Below, in pieces: positions 1 through 37,500 of a DNA stretch of 64,000 nucleotides. The stretch lies in NCBI GenBank assembly GCA_032191485.1, contig JAVDOI010000016.1, positions 3,547,953 to 3,611,952 on the forward strand, read 5' to 3'. A program made the translations under genes and the position numbers. This DNA is from Leptoclinus maculatus (Eukaryota > Chordata > Actinopteri > Perciformes > Stichaeidae). The notes under the pieces are model-generated. The model was not told the DNA's origin. It did not search any database and was given only the letters and a program-made list of their open reading frames with translations. Positions within the stretch are counted from its first letter, which is position 1; every line of letters starts with the position of its first letter.

Positions 1-2201
1 GACTGAATTCATGAAATAACGATAACATAAATGACTGCAAGTGACGTGAGTGAAGCAGCTACAGACCAGCATCGGACATTATCGCGGGACAGAGTAACCA
101 AACGTATTTTGAGGGGAAATACTTGACTTTTCAGAAGATCAGTCCAGATCACTGCTGAAAAATCACAGGTGTGTGTGCGTGTAAGCATATGCGCTAAACA
201 TGACATGCATGCACAAGGTTAGTGTGCATCTGTGCATCTCACTGTGCGTGCATATACAAGGCAGACTAAGGTAAATCAGAGCCTGGGGGTACGACAGTGC
301 ATTCCCACTGTTCACAGTTTTTACCACACCCCTCCCCCACCCACCGATTGAACACAAGTGCACGCACTCACAGAGGCGCAGAGTCGTCCCCTGCCCCCTA
401 ATGAGAGCATAATAAAAGCCACATGGCCAATGACTTTCAGCTGGCAGACGCTGAGCCAGAGAGTCAGACCACAGCCACCGCTGGTCTGACTGACTGACTG
501 ACTGATTATCTGACAAGCGAGAGAGGGTAAAGGGCAAAAGAAACCCTGAGGAATGCAGTCCAGCGCTTTCTGTCTGCTCCGGTCCACGTGCTCGGAGCTG
601 CCCTCCGCTCTCGTCTGAGTTAGGTCGACTTTAGTATTCACTTAAGTCCTTTGTAAGGCTGCAGATAATAATGATGACCGTACTTATAATAACACAAACG
701 TACTTAAAAATACTGATGCAGGGCAGATGTTTTACCTCTAAGGGGAATTAACAACCAAGTCATCCTTGCATGAAAAAGAAACGCAGGCAAACACGACGAA
801 GCACGTCTATGCGTGTGTACGCGCTGCGGCCTCTTATTGTTCGTTTATTTACCCTTCATGCCTGTGGGAGCAACTGTGACCATTGAAAAGCGATGAAAAC
901 CCCCAAAATAACAGCAATGGCGGTGGTGAAAGTGTGACAAAAGCAGCTGAGGGAGGACGGGGATTTAGAAGCCATTTCATCCGCTTAAAAAAAAAAAAAC
1001 AGGTACGAATATCATTCAACGCGCTGCGTCAGCTGAGCCTGGAAACAATTCATCTGTGAAGAGCTGATGATTACATTTGCAGAGATGTACACAAAAGGCT
1101 ATGAAGCTTTGTGTGGACACACTTTTCCAAAAAGTAAAAATCCAATGACCGTGTAGCGGTTTTAGCTAACGTTTTCCAGTGCAGGCTATTGTGCCTGTAA
1201 TTGATGTTATCAGGCTGGGAGCATTTTTTCCATCACATAGTCACCAACACAATCCTTTTATTTCCACAGCCAGCACAGCATGATCTAAAACGATGGCCTG
1301 CTACTCGTTATCTTATCTCATCTCTTAGCTCACAGGCTTCATCGGGGTCACATTGGGATATCAAGTAGCAGTTGGGGCTGCAGAGGTCAAGCTGCTCAAA
1401 CATGTTTTCATGAAACACAAACACTTGACACTGCGCTACTGTTGCGTCAAGGCTGCTCGGGCATATCACATGTCTGTGGTCAGTATAGGTCGAAGCTTTT
1501 ACTGCAAAAATGGTTAAATTAATTTAACACTTCAGGTGATAGAAGTACACAGAGTTAGCCTGCCTTCTTGTATCCCCTTCTTATAATCACACTCTTTTAA
1601 GGACGGTACGCATAAAAGGCCTCAAACGGAAACGACTCCTTCAACCATGTCAGTTTTAAAAACTTTCATTTTGCCTTTGTTTTAAAAGAATAGTGTTAAT
1701 GTGTCCATGAAAACCAACCCATTCATCTGTCCATTTCCCCATCACCTCAACAACACAATCAGCACTGTTCACTAACTTCTGTGAAGTCTCTTCTAATTCT
1801 GCCATCAAGTCCATTATTTAATTAGCGTGGGTTATGAATGAACAGTCCAATAGGCAGCTCGTTAACGAGTTAATGGAGAAACAAAGAAAGGAAGTGGCTG
1901 GAAAATGAAATCTACATCCAGAGAGAAAGTCACTTGAATCCTCAAAGCAATGGATAATTAAAAGAGGACTATTGTTGCAATGTTGCTGATGTTTTATTAG
2001 AATGCATGTGTGCTCCTTGTGATCTGCACACGTGCTCGCTGCTCAAGTGATTCAACTAGAGGAATGTCTTGAAGCAGATATGAATATTATTTTGCTTATG
2101 TTTAGAGGCCAAGAGCACTCAAATTAAAACCGGTAGAGCTTTGGTGACGGTATTAGTCTGCATAATGTGGTGGTTGTATTGTTTAGCACACTGACACTTA
2201 C
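1..2201 (-). other. ccdc88a: ccdc88a intron 4, partial
   Basis: No coding exon is recognised on either strand. The stretch holds a short TGAC tetranucleotide run (about 484-506) and an A-run near 988-999. Open frames on the minus strand near 160-640 are unsupported translations with no family resemblance. Confidence 0.7.
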
Positions 2202-26868
<24,667 letters not shown>

Positions 26869-27100
26869 ATTTTACCAGGGAGACTGGCGCCGTTTTAAAA
26901 AAGAAAAAGTGCACTCCCGGAGAGAAATATGCGTTTGTTTTGACTCCACTCATGTAGTTGATTCAATTAAATCGACGCTCATTTTGGCCACTCAAAAAAC
27001 CGGCTCCGTGGTTTCTTGGGGAGGTATTCGGGGAGGTAAAGGGGGGGTGGGAGGGGGAGAAAAAACAATAATCCACAATCTTCTCGACACGACACAGCTG
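26869..27100 (-). promoter_or_regulatory. ccdc88a: ccdc88a 5' leader and proximal promoter with G-rich motif
   Basis: This is the region immediately upstream of the ccdc88a start codon. Plus-strand G tracts at 27018-27021, 27030-27033, 27041-27047 and 27053-27057 have spacers of one to eight bases, a classical G-quadruplex pattern. It lies about 150 bases upstream of the ATG, on the strand that serves as transcription template. No TATA box was recognised. The exact transcription start is unknown. Confidence 0.5.
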
Positions 27101-28154
27101 TTTCAGATGCCGACGGCTGGGCTTGGCTACCTCATTTGAAGGAGAATTAATTACATTGTTTTTGTTTAAGCCATTAGCTAAAGATATTCTCTATTTCTAA
27201 CATGCGCTACCTGACCTGAGCCAGGTATGGTTTTATGCTGGCTCTGGAAGAAAGAAGAAAAAAAAAGGGTCTCACAGAGGCTAATTAACGTTAAGAGAAA
27301 TATTCCTCCGACATGATTAAATAAAAGAAAATATCCAGTGCGGCGGGGAAAAAAAAAAAAGTCCAGAATTTTAAGGTCCTGTTTTCATAATCGTCTGTTT
27401 ACTCCTCAAAAAAAATTGACTGTGAAGTAATTTGTGAACCGGTTACTGGTCTCTCCTCCCTGTCTGACTCCGTTCAAATGCAGCATACGAATGAAAAGAG
27501 GGAGGTGAGAGGATGACTGGAGGACACTTAGTACCGCCCCTCTCCTCTGCAGCTCCCTCCGCCCCTTCTGCTCTAAAAGAAAAATAGGGCATCGATGAAA
27601 GTATCAATTTCCATAAAGATATGTTCGTCAAAAAATAAAATAGTTAGTCATCTAGTAAATGTATTTGAAGAGCAGTGTTGGAAAGACGGACTTGTTTTTA
27701 GTGAATGATGCAGACATCAATGGACCGGGAATAGGTTTAAGTGCAAGCAGCTCTATAGTGCTGCAATTTATATGCAATGGTATGCTAAACATTTTTCTGC
27801 TTGTTTTATTTCTGTGCAAGTAGAACATACCGGGGAGCCATGCATACCTTTTGTCTGCATTCACAGCATGCAGTAGGCTACATTAAAGCAGCAAGCAAGA
27901 AGTCTACTGACACCTAGTGGATAATGTACAAAGAGACTACTGTAAAATGTACAGTATGCCCTGAGCTTAATAGTAAAATCATTGTCCAGTCAAATAAAAA
28001 ACTCACATGATGCACTTCCCTTTTGTGGGAACTGCATCACATGGCATTTTGGCAAAATAGAGGGACAGTCTCAACAGTGTATAATGCAGGATTAAATACT
28101 CAAGGAAACAATATATGACCATTTATAGAGTAACCCGGGACACATGGTGAAATG

Positions 28155-28325
28155 ACACTAGAGCTGAAATGATTAGCCGATTAATCGAACAGAAAATCTA
28201 GTTTCAACTATTTTGTTGAAATTGCCCAATTTGATAATTCCCTAAAAAATGCAAATATAACTTATTTCCAGTTTCAGATTTGTTGATTTTTCTGTTATAT
28301 ATGATTGTAAATTGAATAATGATAT
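28155..28325. repeat. Degenerate teleost interspersed repeat (attaatcg / gattgtaaattgaat type)
   Basis: It contains agctgaaatgattagccgat then taatcga, caactattttg and tatatgattgtaaattgaat in the order I know from a very common fish repeat family (non-autonomous, often grouped with DNA transposons). It is old and diverged. The class assignment is from memory of the motif order. Confidence 0.55.
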
Positions 28326-29261
28326 ACTATGATTGTGTATCAAAGCTCTTGCAGAATGCGCTAATTATACCAGCAACCAGTTATTTTAAACACAGTATTT
28401 CTTATTGCTGCATCAGCAGCAAGGTAATGACTGAATCATATAGACCCACAGTCATTCAGGAGTCAGGAGACACCTAATCAACAATTGATGAATGGCTCTG
28501 TCGGTGTGAACAGGGAGCAGTGGCCGTGTGACCAAATAGCCAATGAAAACACAATCACTGATTTGGGAGCTGGGGACCTGGGTCACCTCTCGGGAACAAA
28601 TAGATTATTGTATGTTCCCCTAAAACTTAGAATAAGCACATTCCAGCAGCAGCTCTCCTGGATAAGCAGAGGCTCTCATTTGCATTTAGAGTAACGGTTG
28701 TTGTGGTTGGTACTTCAGCTTGAGGCTGCACGGTATATGAGATCCTGACTCGACCTGTTGTCTCTTGTTTACTGTAGAACGTGTTTGACTGGAGGGTTGT
28801 AAGCTCAGGGAGTTCACATCGGGCGGTTACAGCATGCCAATGTAGGCCAAAACAGCCTATCAAAATCTGTCAAAATAGGGGTTTTATTTTCTGTATTTGG
28901 CTGTCACTGTCCCAATCAAGTCTACATCTTTAGCTAGACATTAAATATCAGGCTGCAGACAGCAACAATGCTCATTAGATATGGCATCAAGGTGAAGAAG
29001 TCAAAGTCACATACGTTTTTTTTGTCTGATTGTATCTTTGGCCACCTGTATCTACACAGGTACGCTTGTTTGAGGAAAGATCTGACATGTTTGCACTGCA
29101 AAACTGCCATTTGGAGAACACTTTCTTCAGTCCAAATGTGTGACGAGTCTACCAAGATACTTGCCACAAGTGGCAACTAGTGTAGCAGTAGCACAAGGAG
29201 AGAGGGTTCATGAAGTCAGCAAACTGACATGGTAATCCTTGGCCATTGCTCCCAATGATTC

Positions 29262-29302
29262 AATTTCCTTAGAAGTCAATAAAGTGTATCTTATCTTAAT
29301 GA
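29262..29302 (+). repeat. LINE-type 3' tail remnant
   Basis: The words caatttccttagaagtcaat then aaagtgtatcttatctta are the style of tail found on many teleost non-LTR elements (caatttccc...caataaagt.tatctta). Only the tail is recognisable. Confidence 0.5.
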
Positions 29303-30194
29303 TGTGAAAAATAAAATGAGTAATCTGCTTCAGGGTCTACTCAAATCAAAACCTTTTTCTGTGGTAACCCACTCACGTCTCTACTAACCTCGTCACCCTG
29401 TCACACGATTAAACACTGACGCGGATAATGAAAACCTTTCATGGCTCGTGTACAGTGCCTGCTGCTCACCAGAACACAGCAGTCTGAACACAATCATGCT
29501 CTGCTCAATTACTGTGGGGGGGGGGGTTAGGTGGATATTTTGTACAGCTCAGCGTGTTTATTGTGTGTTAGGATTTATTCAGTGTGGGATTCATTAACCT
29601 TGGATTGAACAGGGTGCATGCTCCTGCCTGTTTATTAATTAAAATCTATTATTCATGATGCTTTTAAGAACTTTTTTCACAAAGCGCCATCCACCTCCAC
29701 CTCATGACTCAGGGATTGTAGAGACCCACAGCAGCATTCCTCACACACACTCAGCTATATGAAAGCAGGCAAAACCACATAGAGGAAACCCACCCACCGC
29801 CTCTTTTGGCTCAAACTCGACAGAACCAGTTTGCACATGGAAACACGTGGAAATATTTCCTCTTGGTATTAATCCGGCCCAAGAATATGAAGGAACCATG
29901 AAGCAGAGCTGCTGTGAAACCAACCAGCTCCTCTCTTAGATGAAATGTTCTTTCTGTCTTCTTTACAAGACTGCAGTTTCCTGCGGCATGTGGCAAATGC
30001 CTTATTTCACTGGAATTTACGAGTGACCACAAGAATTTTTGATTTGGAGCTGTGCTGATCTCATGTGGCCTTGAATGCAGGGTGGGCTGACAGAATAGTT
30101 TGAGCTGTTACCATTTCATCTTTCTTTGAGAAACGTATAACTGGTTTTGACTTCCCCTAATATGGTAATAAGAATAATATAAGTACAATTTGAT

Positions 30195-30530
30195 GAGTCA
30201 AATCCAAAGGGCATATTCTGAGGTAAACCACACATTTAATGGATTTCTGTTGACCATATTTAAGATGACATGGTCAAAACTATTACATTACAAATATTTG
30301 GGTTTATCCTGTGGCGACGATGAGTATTTATACCAAATTTCATTGCAATCTGGCCAGTATTTACTGAGTTTTCTTGTCGCGCTGAACCAAAGATCGAGTT
30401 TGACACAATGTCCAGGGCGACCAAAATCACGATCGTGCCCTTATGTATCATCATGATATAATTTGAATGGTAATCTGATCAGTAGCTGTAGAGATATCGT
30501 GCTTCGGACCTCGCAATATTAACATATATT
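30195..30530. repeat. Possible dispersed repeat remnant
   Basis: It contains ccaaatttcattgcaatctg followed by gccagta-tttactgag, resembling a common fish repeat with 'caaatttcatggcaatcc..ccaatagtt..tgagat'. Diverged, low confidence. Confidence 0.35.
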
Positions 30531-33500
30531 CATAGAAACAACAGCACAGAAAAACACACCTTTTACATAGACCATCAAACATTACTCCTGCCTTTCAAGA
30601 TTGACTAAATAATTTAAAGGTCTGACCTCTATCTTGGCAGCAGCGGTCACTCTGACCGTCCTCTATGTCTCTGTTTGTCTCCATCCTGTAGTGCTGCTAT
30701 ATGGGAAATCAATGCCTGACTGTAAAATCTCCAGTTCAAATGATTAAGACCCCCTGTGGCCCAGTCAAAGCCTAATTCATTACAGGGCAATAAAGGTGTG
30801 TGTGTCCCAACCCTCTGATGCATCCTTTAACTCAGAGAGAATAAATAAAGACATAGAAATACATGATAGCAATGTAATTCTCCTTTCTCCCGACTCAAAC
30901 ACAAAGCCGTGCTTTCTCTAGATAGTTTAACCCGTCATGAGCCACAGCAGAGTCAGAGGTTCTCAGGATGAGCCTTAACGACAGCTCTGGATCCGAGGTT
31001 TGGGACCAAAAAGTAATCAGTCGAGTAATTGCAGTCGAGGCCTCGAAGCCTTGAATCTCTCCATCAGCCCTCTGGCCTGAGAGGCTTTTTAGATCAACAA
31101 CGCTTCAAGGAGCCAATATTTAGGAAAGCAGGGGTCAGAGTTGCACATTGATTTTGTTTCCGGCACGGGCTGCTTCATTGATGCTGCAAAGGTTATTCTC
31201 CCTGCTGAAATCTTCTTTTTGTGTTTTAAACATATGAGTTGTACTCTTTGGTTTCTGCTAACTGAACCTTTTGACTGTTTAAAACACAGAATTTGGTTTT
31301 ACTATAACCGTTGTTCTTCTCGTATGCCATGAAACATGATCCACAATGGTATTACCAAGACACAATGTGTCTTTATGTCAATGTATATATTTCATGTTCT
31401 TGAAATTGAATCTTACCTAAAGTTGATTGATAATGCATCAGCTTGCTGTTTATTATGTTTATTGTAATGTATCATACATTCTCAGACATATACCCACTCA
31501 TCTATGAATCATCATTCATATCCAGACACCGTGTCTACACACACAAACACACACTCACTGGGCGTTTTCTAATCTACATCCAATCATTAGACTGTTCCTG
31601 TGAGGTGAATTTATTATGGGAGCTTTATACTGACAAAGCTAATCTGCCTGTCTGTATGGAAAGCTGATGTTCTTTATATAGAGGATTAGCGGTGACATAC
31701 TACCTGATGTACCATTACAGGCCCCTGGGCAAATACTTTTTTTTTCAACCATAAGAGAAAGAAGTTCATGACAGTTCAAAGTCAGTTATGCAAGAAGAAT
31801 TCTGCTCTACTTTGTTCTGAGGGAGTGGAACCTGATATGATGTGGAACTTTGCCATGTGCAAAATGTAATTACCACGCTTGTGACAAAGGAAACCATGCG
31901 TTGCCAATTCAAGTCGCTAGCTGTCTAAACGGTGATTCCCTCAAGCTCCATATCAGTGGATCCAATTACTGTCTTTTCAGTGACACCACAGGATAAAGAT
32001 AAGTCTTTACCGCAACACGAAAGGACGTATGCAGGCAATGTGCAACATCACTGTTCATGGAAATTTGGAAACAAATGCAATTCTGCAAGAGAATTTGGAA
32101 AAACAAAAACATGTGTCAGATGATGTTTAGAATGATACATAGTCTGCCTTTAAAGACGCAGCCACGTCTGGTTGACATGGACCCAGAAAAACCTCAGAAC
32201 CCACACCTGCTAAAAATCCCAAGTTCTGCATGAGTGTGTGTGTGTGTATTCATGTGAGCGTACCAGAGATCAGTACTGTTGTCATCTCCTGAAACACCTC
32301 AGCATTAACCTGAAGCGACCGAGCTAACACACTGATACACACACACACGAAAAAACAAAAGCTGATTTTCTCTTTGACATTATTTCCAAACCTGGGCAAA
32401 GAAAATTACAACAAGGAACTAAAACAATCTGTATTAATTTCTTATCACTTCATACATGGTTCATCACTTTGAAGACCAATTGCTGTGGTTTGCACCTTTT
32501 TCCAAAAACGTTATCACTGACATTCACAAACAATGGAAGATGGTCTAGTATGAACTTATTTAGTGCTCTTTAGTTTGTCATGGTTGTTAAAGTTTGGTTT
32601 GAATATCACTTTTCATCAACAACAACCATTGATCAATCACCTCTGTACACAGCTTGGTCCAAATAAATTCAAAGATCACAGAGAGCTCTGTGAGATAATG
32701 ATGGTTTAATAATGAATTGATATACAGACAGTCCACAGATTGATTTCTATGTTGGTCGATTGACATTTACATGAGGAGATTCTCTAAACAGTAAAGCTTC
32801 TTCAAGACAAAGCAAACGCAGCATCCTCCACTAAGCCGTTTACGATCCTTGAAGCACAGACCGGTCCATTACGCACTAATAGCCCATGGCTCTGCTTGGT
32901 ATTAATGAGATCTCAATGTGTCCCGGAGCCATGGAAACAAGAACATACCAGAGACCTTGGTAATAATGGGAACGTGTGCTTCCGTTTTTCAGTGGGTGTG
33001 AGCTTATGTGAAATCCTGCAATTAACTGGAGTGTGTGCATGTCTTTGTGTATGTGAGAAAGTAATCCAGAGTGTGTTAGAGATGCTGTTAACACTCATCT
33101 GTTGCCATATCAACTACAGCATCCCCACTGTTAGTGAGCTGGCTCAGTGACTGACTGGGGGGCAGTCTGGTGTACTGACAGTCAAACAAACTCTCTGAAG
33201 CACATAGAATCCATTTTTTAGAAACATTTGGAGAGTCGGAGGAGCTTTTTGACACTGTGAATACAATATACAGACTCATGTGGGCAGTGGTTGATCAAAT
33301 CAATGAAAATAGAGGCACACATTCTTGAAAAATGAACTCAAATGATCTAAATCTACACAATCTAAATGATATTATACAATGATGTATGTATTATGAATTA
33401 TCATCATGGTTGATCAGTGTTTATAAATGTTCTTCCAAGCTAAAAGGTGATCTTTATGAGGCAATCCTGACACCTAGTGGTAGGGATTACAATATAGATA

Positions 33501-33940
33501 AACAACATAGGTTTATTTGAGGCTCACAAGCTGCCTTCTCTCTTTCACCATCTACTTCCAGAGATGTCTACATTATCTTAGATGGGTAATTGAGTTATAT
33601 TGCCTGTAACTATACCAGTTACTGATATTGCCATTTGAGAAATACAGTGTGAGCATATGACAATTGGCTAGCCTATGGAGCCTGGTGGGATAAAATGTTT
33701 GACAATTCAAGTATAAGTTATTTGCATCCCTGAAAAGGATGTTTAAGAAATGAAACACATGACACGCTAATAGTTTTTGCATGTGTGACATTCTGAAGTC
33801 AAAGACTCCAGGAATTGAAGCTGAAAAACATCAAATGTAGCACCAAGTCCAGTGTTTAAAGGGGTCAAAAACAAACAAACATGCTCATGTAACATTATTC
33901 AAATGTTTCCACTTCTGCTACAATAATGTAACGTTGCTAG

Positions 33941-34565
33941 TCACGTGATTCATGACAACTTTGCTTGTTACTGTTCGCGAGTAAAAAGCCAATACTTAAT
34001 CCATATATCTGTTCAACAAGCATGAACATGTAAACAAAAGTGAAACCTAATTAATTCGGTTCTGTCAGCAGTTCTCTTCCACTGCTACTACGTTTACACA
34101 AGCACAGAAAGCATGAGTTTATATAGTGACATTGTTGTAAACATTACTGTTGCTGCTCTAGAAACAATAAATAGTTATATCTAAATCATAAATAACTTAT
34201 AATCCTGTTCTCCTGGTCGAAAATCGCAGTTCTGTCTCTCTGTTTGTACTGATTTCTACCAATATCTAACGTTACGCATTCAAAAGTCCCGCCAAGTACT
34301 TCCTGGAACTACCAGAAGTCTACGTGAATCACGTGATGATCAAGCGTTTTGAACTTCCGTTGACGCGACTCCTTCTTCATACGGCTCTGCATTTTGACGT
34401 TACCAAAGCACCTTGGTCGGTCCAATCAGGAAAGGCGTCTCTACAACGTACTTCCGCACACGTGACTTAACTGACATGGAAGCCCCCATGCGCGCATCTG
34501 AACTGTAAAGGCACTGACTGTCACCCCGATACCTTTCTTTGTTTTGTTTTCGTGTTTCTGCAGAT
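33941..34565 (+). promoter_or_regulatory. pnpt1: pnpt1 promoter region and 5' leader
   Basis: The stretch upstream of the pnpt1 start has two exact palindromic TCACGTGA E-boxes (33941-33948 and 34329-34336) and a third CACGTG (34459-34464). It also has a CRE-like TGACGTTA (34395-34402), a CCAAT box (34422-34426) and ETS-type ACTTCCG cores near 34353 and 34450. There is no TATA box. This is typical of a housekeeping promoter. The transcription start is probably between 34430 and 34475 if the leader is unspliced. Confidence 0.6.
34476..34508 (+). other. Short upstream ORF in the pnpt1 leader
   Basis: ATG at 34476 opens a 10-codon frame (MEAPMRASEL) ending in TAA at 34506-34508, 57 bases before the pnpt1 ATG. 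Its use depends on the transcription start. Alternatively the tttctgcag at 34554-34562 could be a splice acceptor that removes it. Confidence 0.4.
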
Positions 34566-37500
34566 ATGAGGTATTTACTCCAACTCGGGCACTCGTTTGC
34601 ACGTCTTCACGTCCGTTTGTGTCACCAGAGTGTTTACAGCAACCACGCAAATCCACGAGGACTGGTAGTGGACCTTGGGGAGAAGTAAGTTGACTTTCCC
34701 GGCTTCCTCTCTCTTCCAGTAACTGTTAACAAGCAGGGCGTGTTTTTTATTTGTATTTCTTTACTTCAAGCTAATTGTTTCTATGCCCTCTGTCAAAGCG
34801 CATTGGTTGGTTAGAGGTCCTCCCTTTCTCTCATGTTGCTCTTAACCAGACCTAGAACAGACTACTGGGATGTATTGGGAACCAGAACACAGGGTCACAC
34901 GATGCCACCTTACTGCATGTCATATATGGTTTTAGTTTGTACATTTCTGATGTGTTGTGGTCTTTTTTTCGTAGGAAACTTGAGATCTCTTCAGGGAGGT
35001 TTGCTAGATTTGCTGATGGATCTGCTGTAGTACAGGTAAAGAAAAACAATGTCAACAGTTGCATCAAGTATGGATTCAGCAGCTGGAAGTTGCTTGAAAT
35101 CCTTTCTGATCCACATTCTTCATAATATGTTTGTATTTTACTTTACACCTCATTGTTGTGGTTTTACCATTTCTTCTACTGTCTAGTATTTATATTTACA
35201 CCATCAAGTGTCTGTCCCTCCTCTGTTGCTGTATTTTTCACATTCATAAGACCAGTGGACAAATAGCTCAGAGATTAACCCCAAAAAACACTATTCACCT
35301 TTTGTTTGTGATAGTTTGGTTGAACACAAATGTATTTAGGAATATGCACCCTGTACATGAGCACCTATAGAAACAGGTAGACAAGTCAGTCAGACATGTA
35401 GTCCTTCACTGCTTAAAATGTAGTGAAGAAGACTTCAGTGTGTTGTCGGGCTAAACCGGCCAGTTCCAGATGTTTGATGCTTTATGTGATTTCTTTATAT
35501 CTATATTTTTTTGTAAACTTTTTCTCTTTTTGAAGCTGGGCGATACCTCTGTGATGGTGACCGCTGTGAGCAAAACCAAACCTTCTCTGGCTCAGTTCAT
35601 GCCTCTTGTGGTATGTTCTCTAACAGCACAGTAAAATTCCCACCATGTCTCTGTTATTAGACTGTGATTGTGTAGTGAAAACTTGTTACATCTGTATGTA
35701 ATCTAAATGGGTTTGGTTGAAGAATCATTAAGTAGTTAGAGAGTGTTATCCAGCCTGGCTCCATCAGCTTCCTGTGACTCCGTTCACCAGAAGTAGAAAC
35801 TTGAAAGATGATATTTGTGAATGAACGTCCACTCTGACTGACAGGTGGACTACAGACAGAAAGCAGCTGCTGCAGGTCGAATCCCCACGAACTATTTGAG
35901 GCGAGAGATGGGCACCACTGACAACGAGATCCTCACCAGCAGACTCATAGGTGAGTTGATAAGAATGTGTCTTTTGATGTGTATGCCTTTAATGTAGCAG
36001 GTCTGTGTGCTGATGTTGCCTTGAGCACTTTGACTAAAGCAGACGTTGTACTTTCCTCATGTTTCTGTTGCTCAGACCGGGCGATCAGACCGCTGTTCCC
36101 TCATGGCTACTTTTACGACACTCAGGTCAGTTCAGTAATTTTTTTTACCCGTATGTGGTAATAGTTTCACTCTCTTTTGCTTTTTGAACTAAGGTGACAT
36201 TAATGTGTATGTGTGTACGTTCATGTCTCCTGAAGGTCCTTTGTAACCTGCTGGCAGTTGACGGCGTCAATGATCCAGATGTGCTGGCCATTAACGCAGG
36301 TGAGTTCAATCTCAGCCGTCCATGTTTTCCACAGAGCAATAGTGTTTTAGATCCTCAGCTTAAACAATATTTTCTTTTGTCAAAGCGTCTGCTGCTCTGT
36401 CCCTGTCTGACATCCCCTGGCATGGACCCATAGGTGAGGAACACACAACACATTTAGGCCTTTTCACATATTTACATTTATTGACCTTTTTAATGCCCGT
36501 TTTCACTCGTCTCTTCAACTTCAGTTCCTGGAATGTTGTTGTGCGTTATATTAATTTCAGCTTGTAACTACTTGTCTGTGTTTGTTCAGGTGCCGTGCGC
36601 GTGGGCATGGTCGATGGAGAGCTGCTGATCAACCCCACCAGGACAGAGATGACGTCCAGCAGTCTTAACCTCATCGTGGCCGGAGCTCCCAGCAGTCAAG
36701 TGGGTAAGATGGCGAACGCTGTAAAAGTCAAAGAGGAGGAAGTCCTCATCTAGGCCTCTATTTATACGGTGGGAGGTACTACCATAAGTGTAGATAACCA
36801 CCACTTAGACAGTAGTTTAGGCTTTACAACCTCTTTATTTACTGCTCTGGGTCAATAGGATCCTGGTAGTTGGTCCCCTGCCTGCAAGAATCTATTCTAA
36901 CCTTTTAATGTACAGAGAGTAATATATATCTGTTTGTATATTTAGTTCCCTGAGGTGTCGATGTCATCACCACAGATATGCAGCGCTGTGTCACAGGTTA
37001 TTAAAACACCCTTTCAACTCTTTGTTTGATGCGACTCTCTTGTCTTGCCAGTGATGATCGAGGCGTCGGCTGAGAACGTGCTGCAGCAGGACTTTTGCCA
37101 CGCGGTGAAGGTGGGAGTCAAACACACCCAGCAGATCATACAGGCCATCCAGCAGCTGGCGCGGGAACAGAAGGTCACCAAGCGCACGCCGGTCAAGATC
37201 TTCTCAGCCCCGACTGACATGGTGGAACGTGTTCGGCAGTAAGACCAGTGATGAAACTCAATAGCATTCCCAAAATGAGACAAAACAAAGGATTTTTAAA
37301 AAACTTTTCCTTTTCTTCCTCGCAGGTCAGCTTCCAAGAAGATATATGTTGTCTTCACTGATTACACTCACGATAAGGTGAAGTCTCACATCCAGATGTT
37401 GTCTGTCAGGTTTCTGTTTCTTTAATTGATGTTTCTCTTCTCTGTGATACGACAATGTTTATGTACCTCTTGATGAGTAACGGTGATAATCTCATCATCC

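Larger units (their letters stand above)
27101..34240. other. Intergenic region between divergent ccdc88a and pnpt1
   Basis: There is no supported coding exon in about 7 kb. It holds a diverged dispersed repeat (about 28155-28325), a LINE-like tail (29262-29302), another possible repeat remnant (30195-30530), short CA runs and a G-run (29515-29527). Open frames here are short and resemble nothing. The 29500-29660 stretch is AT-rich with TTAATTAA-type words and could be a conserved enhancer, but sequence alone does not show it. Confidence 0.65.

Noticed and set aside
1..2201. Search for the next ccdc88a exon
   Set aside because: No minus-strand segment encodes the conserved GCAVQC/EEFIERI block with splice sites, so the next exon lies outside the window.
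27903..33486. Shared word 'tgacacctagtgg' at 27908 and 33470
   Set aside because: Too short to define an element; the flanks are unrelated.
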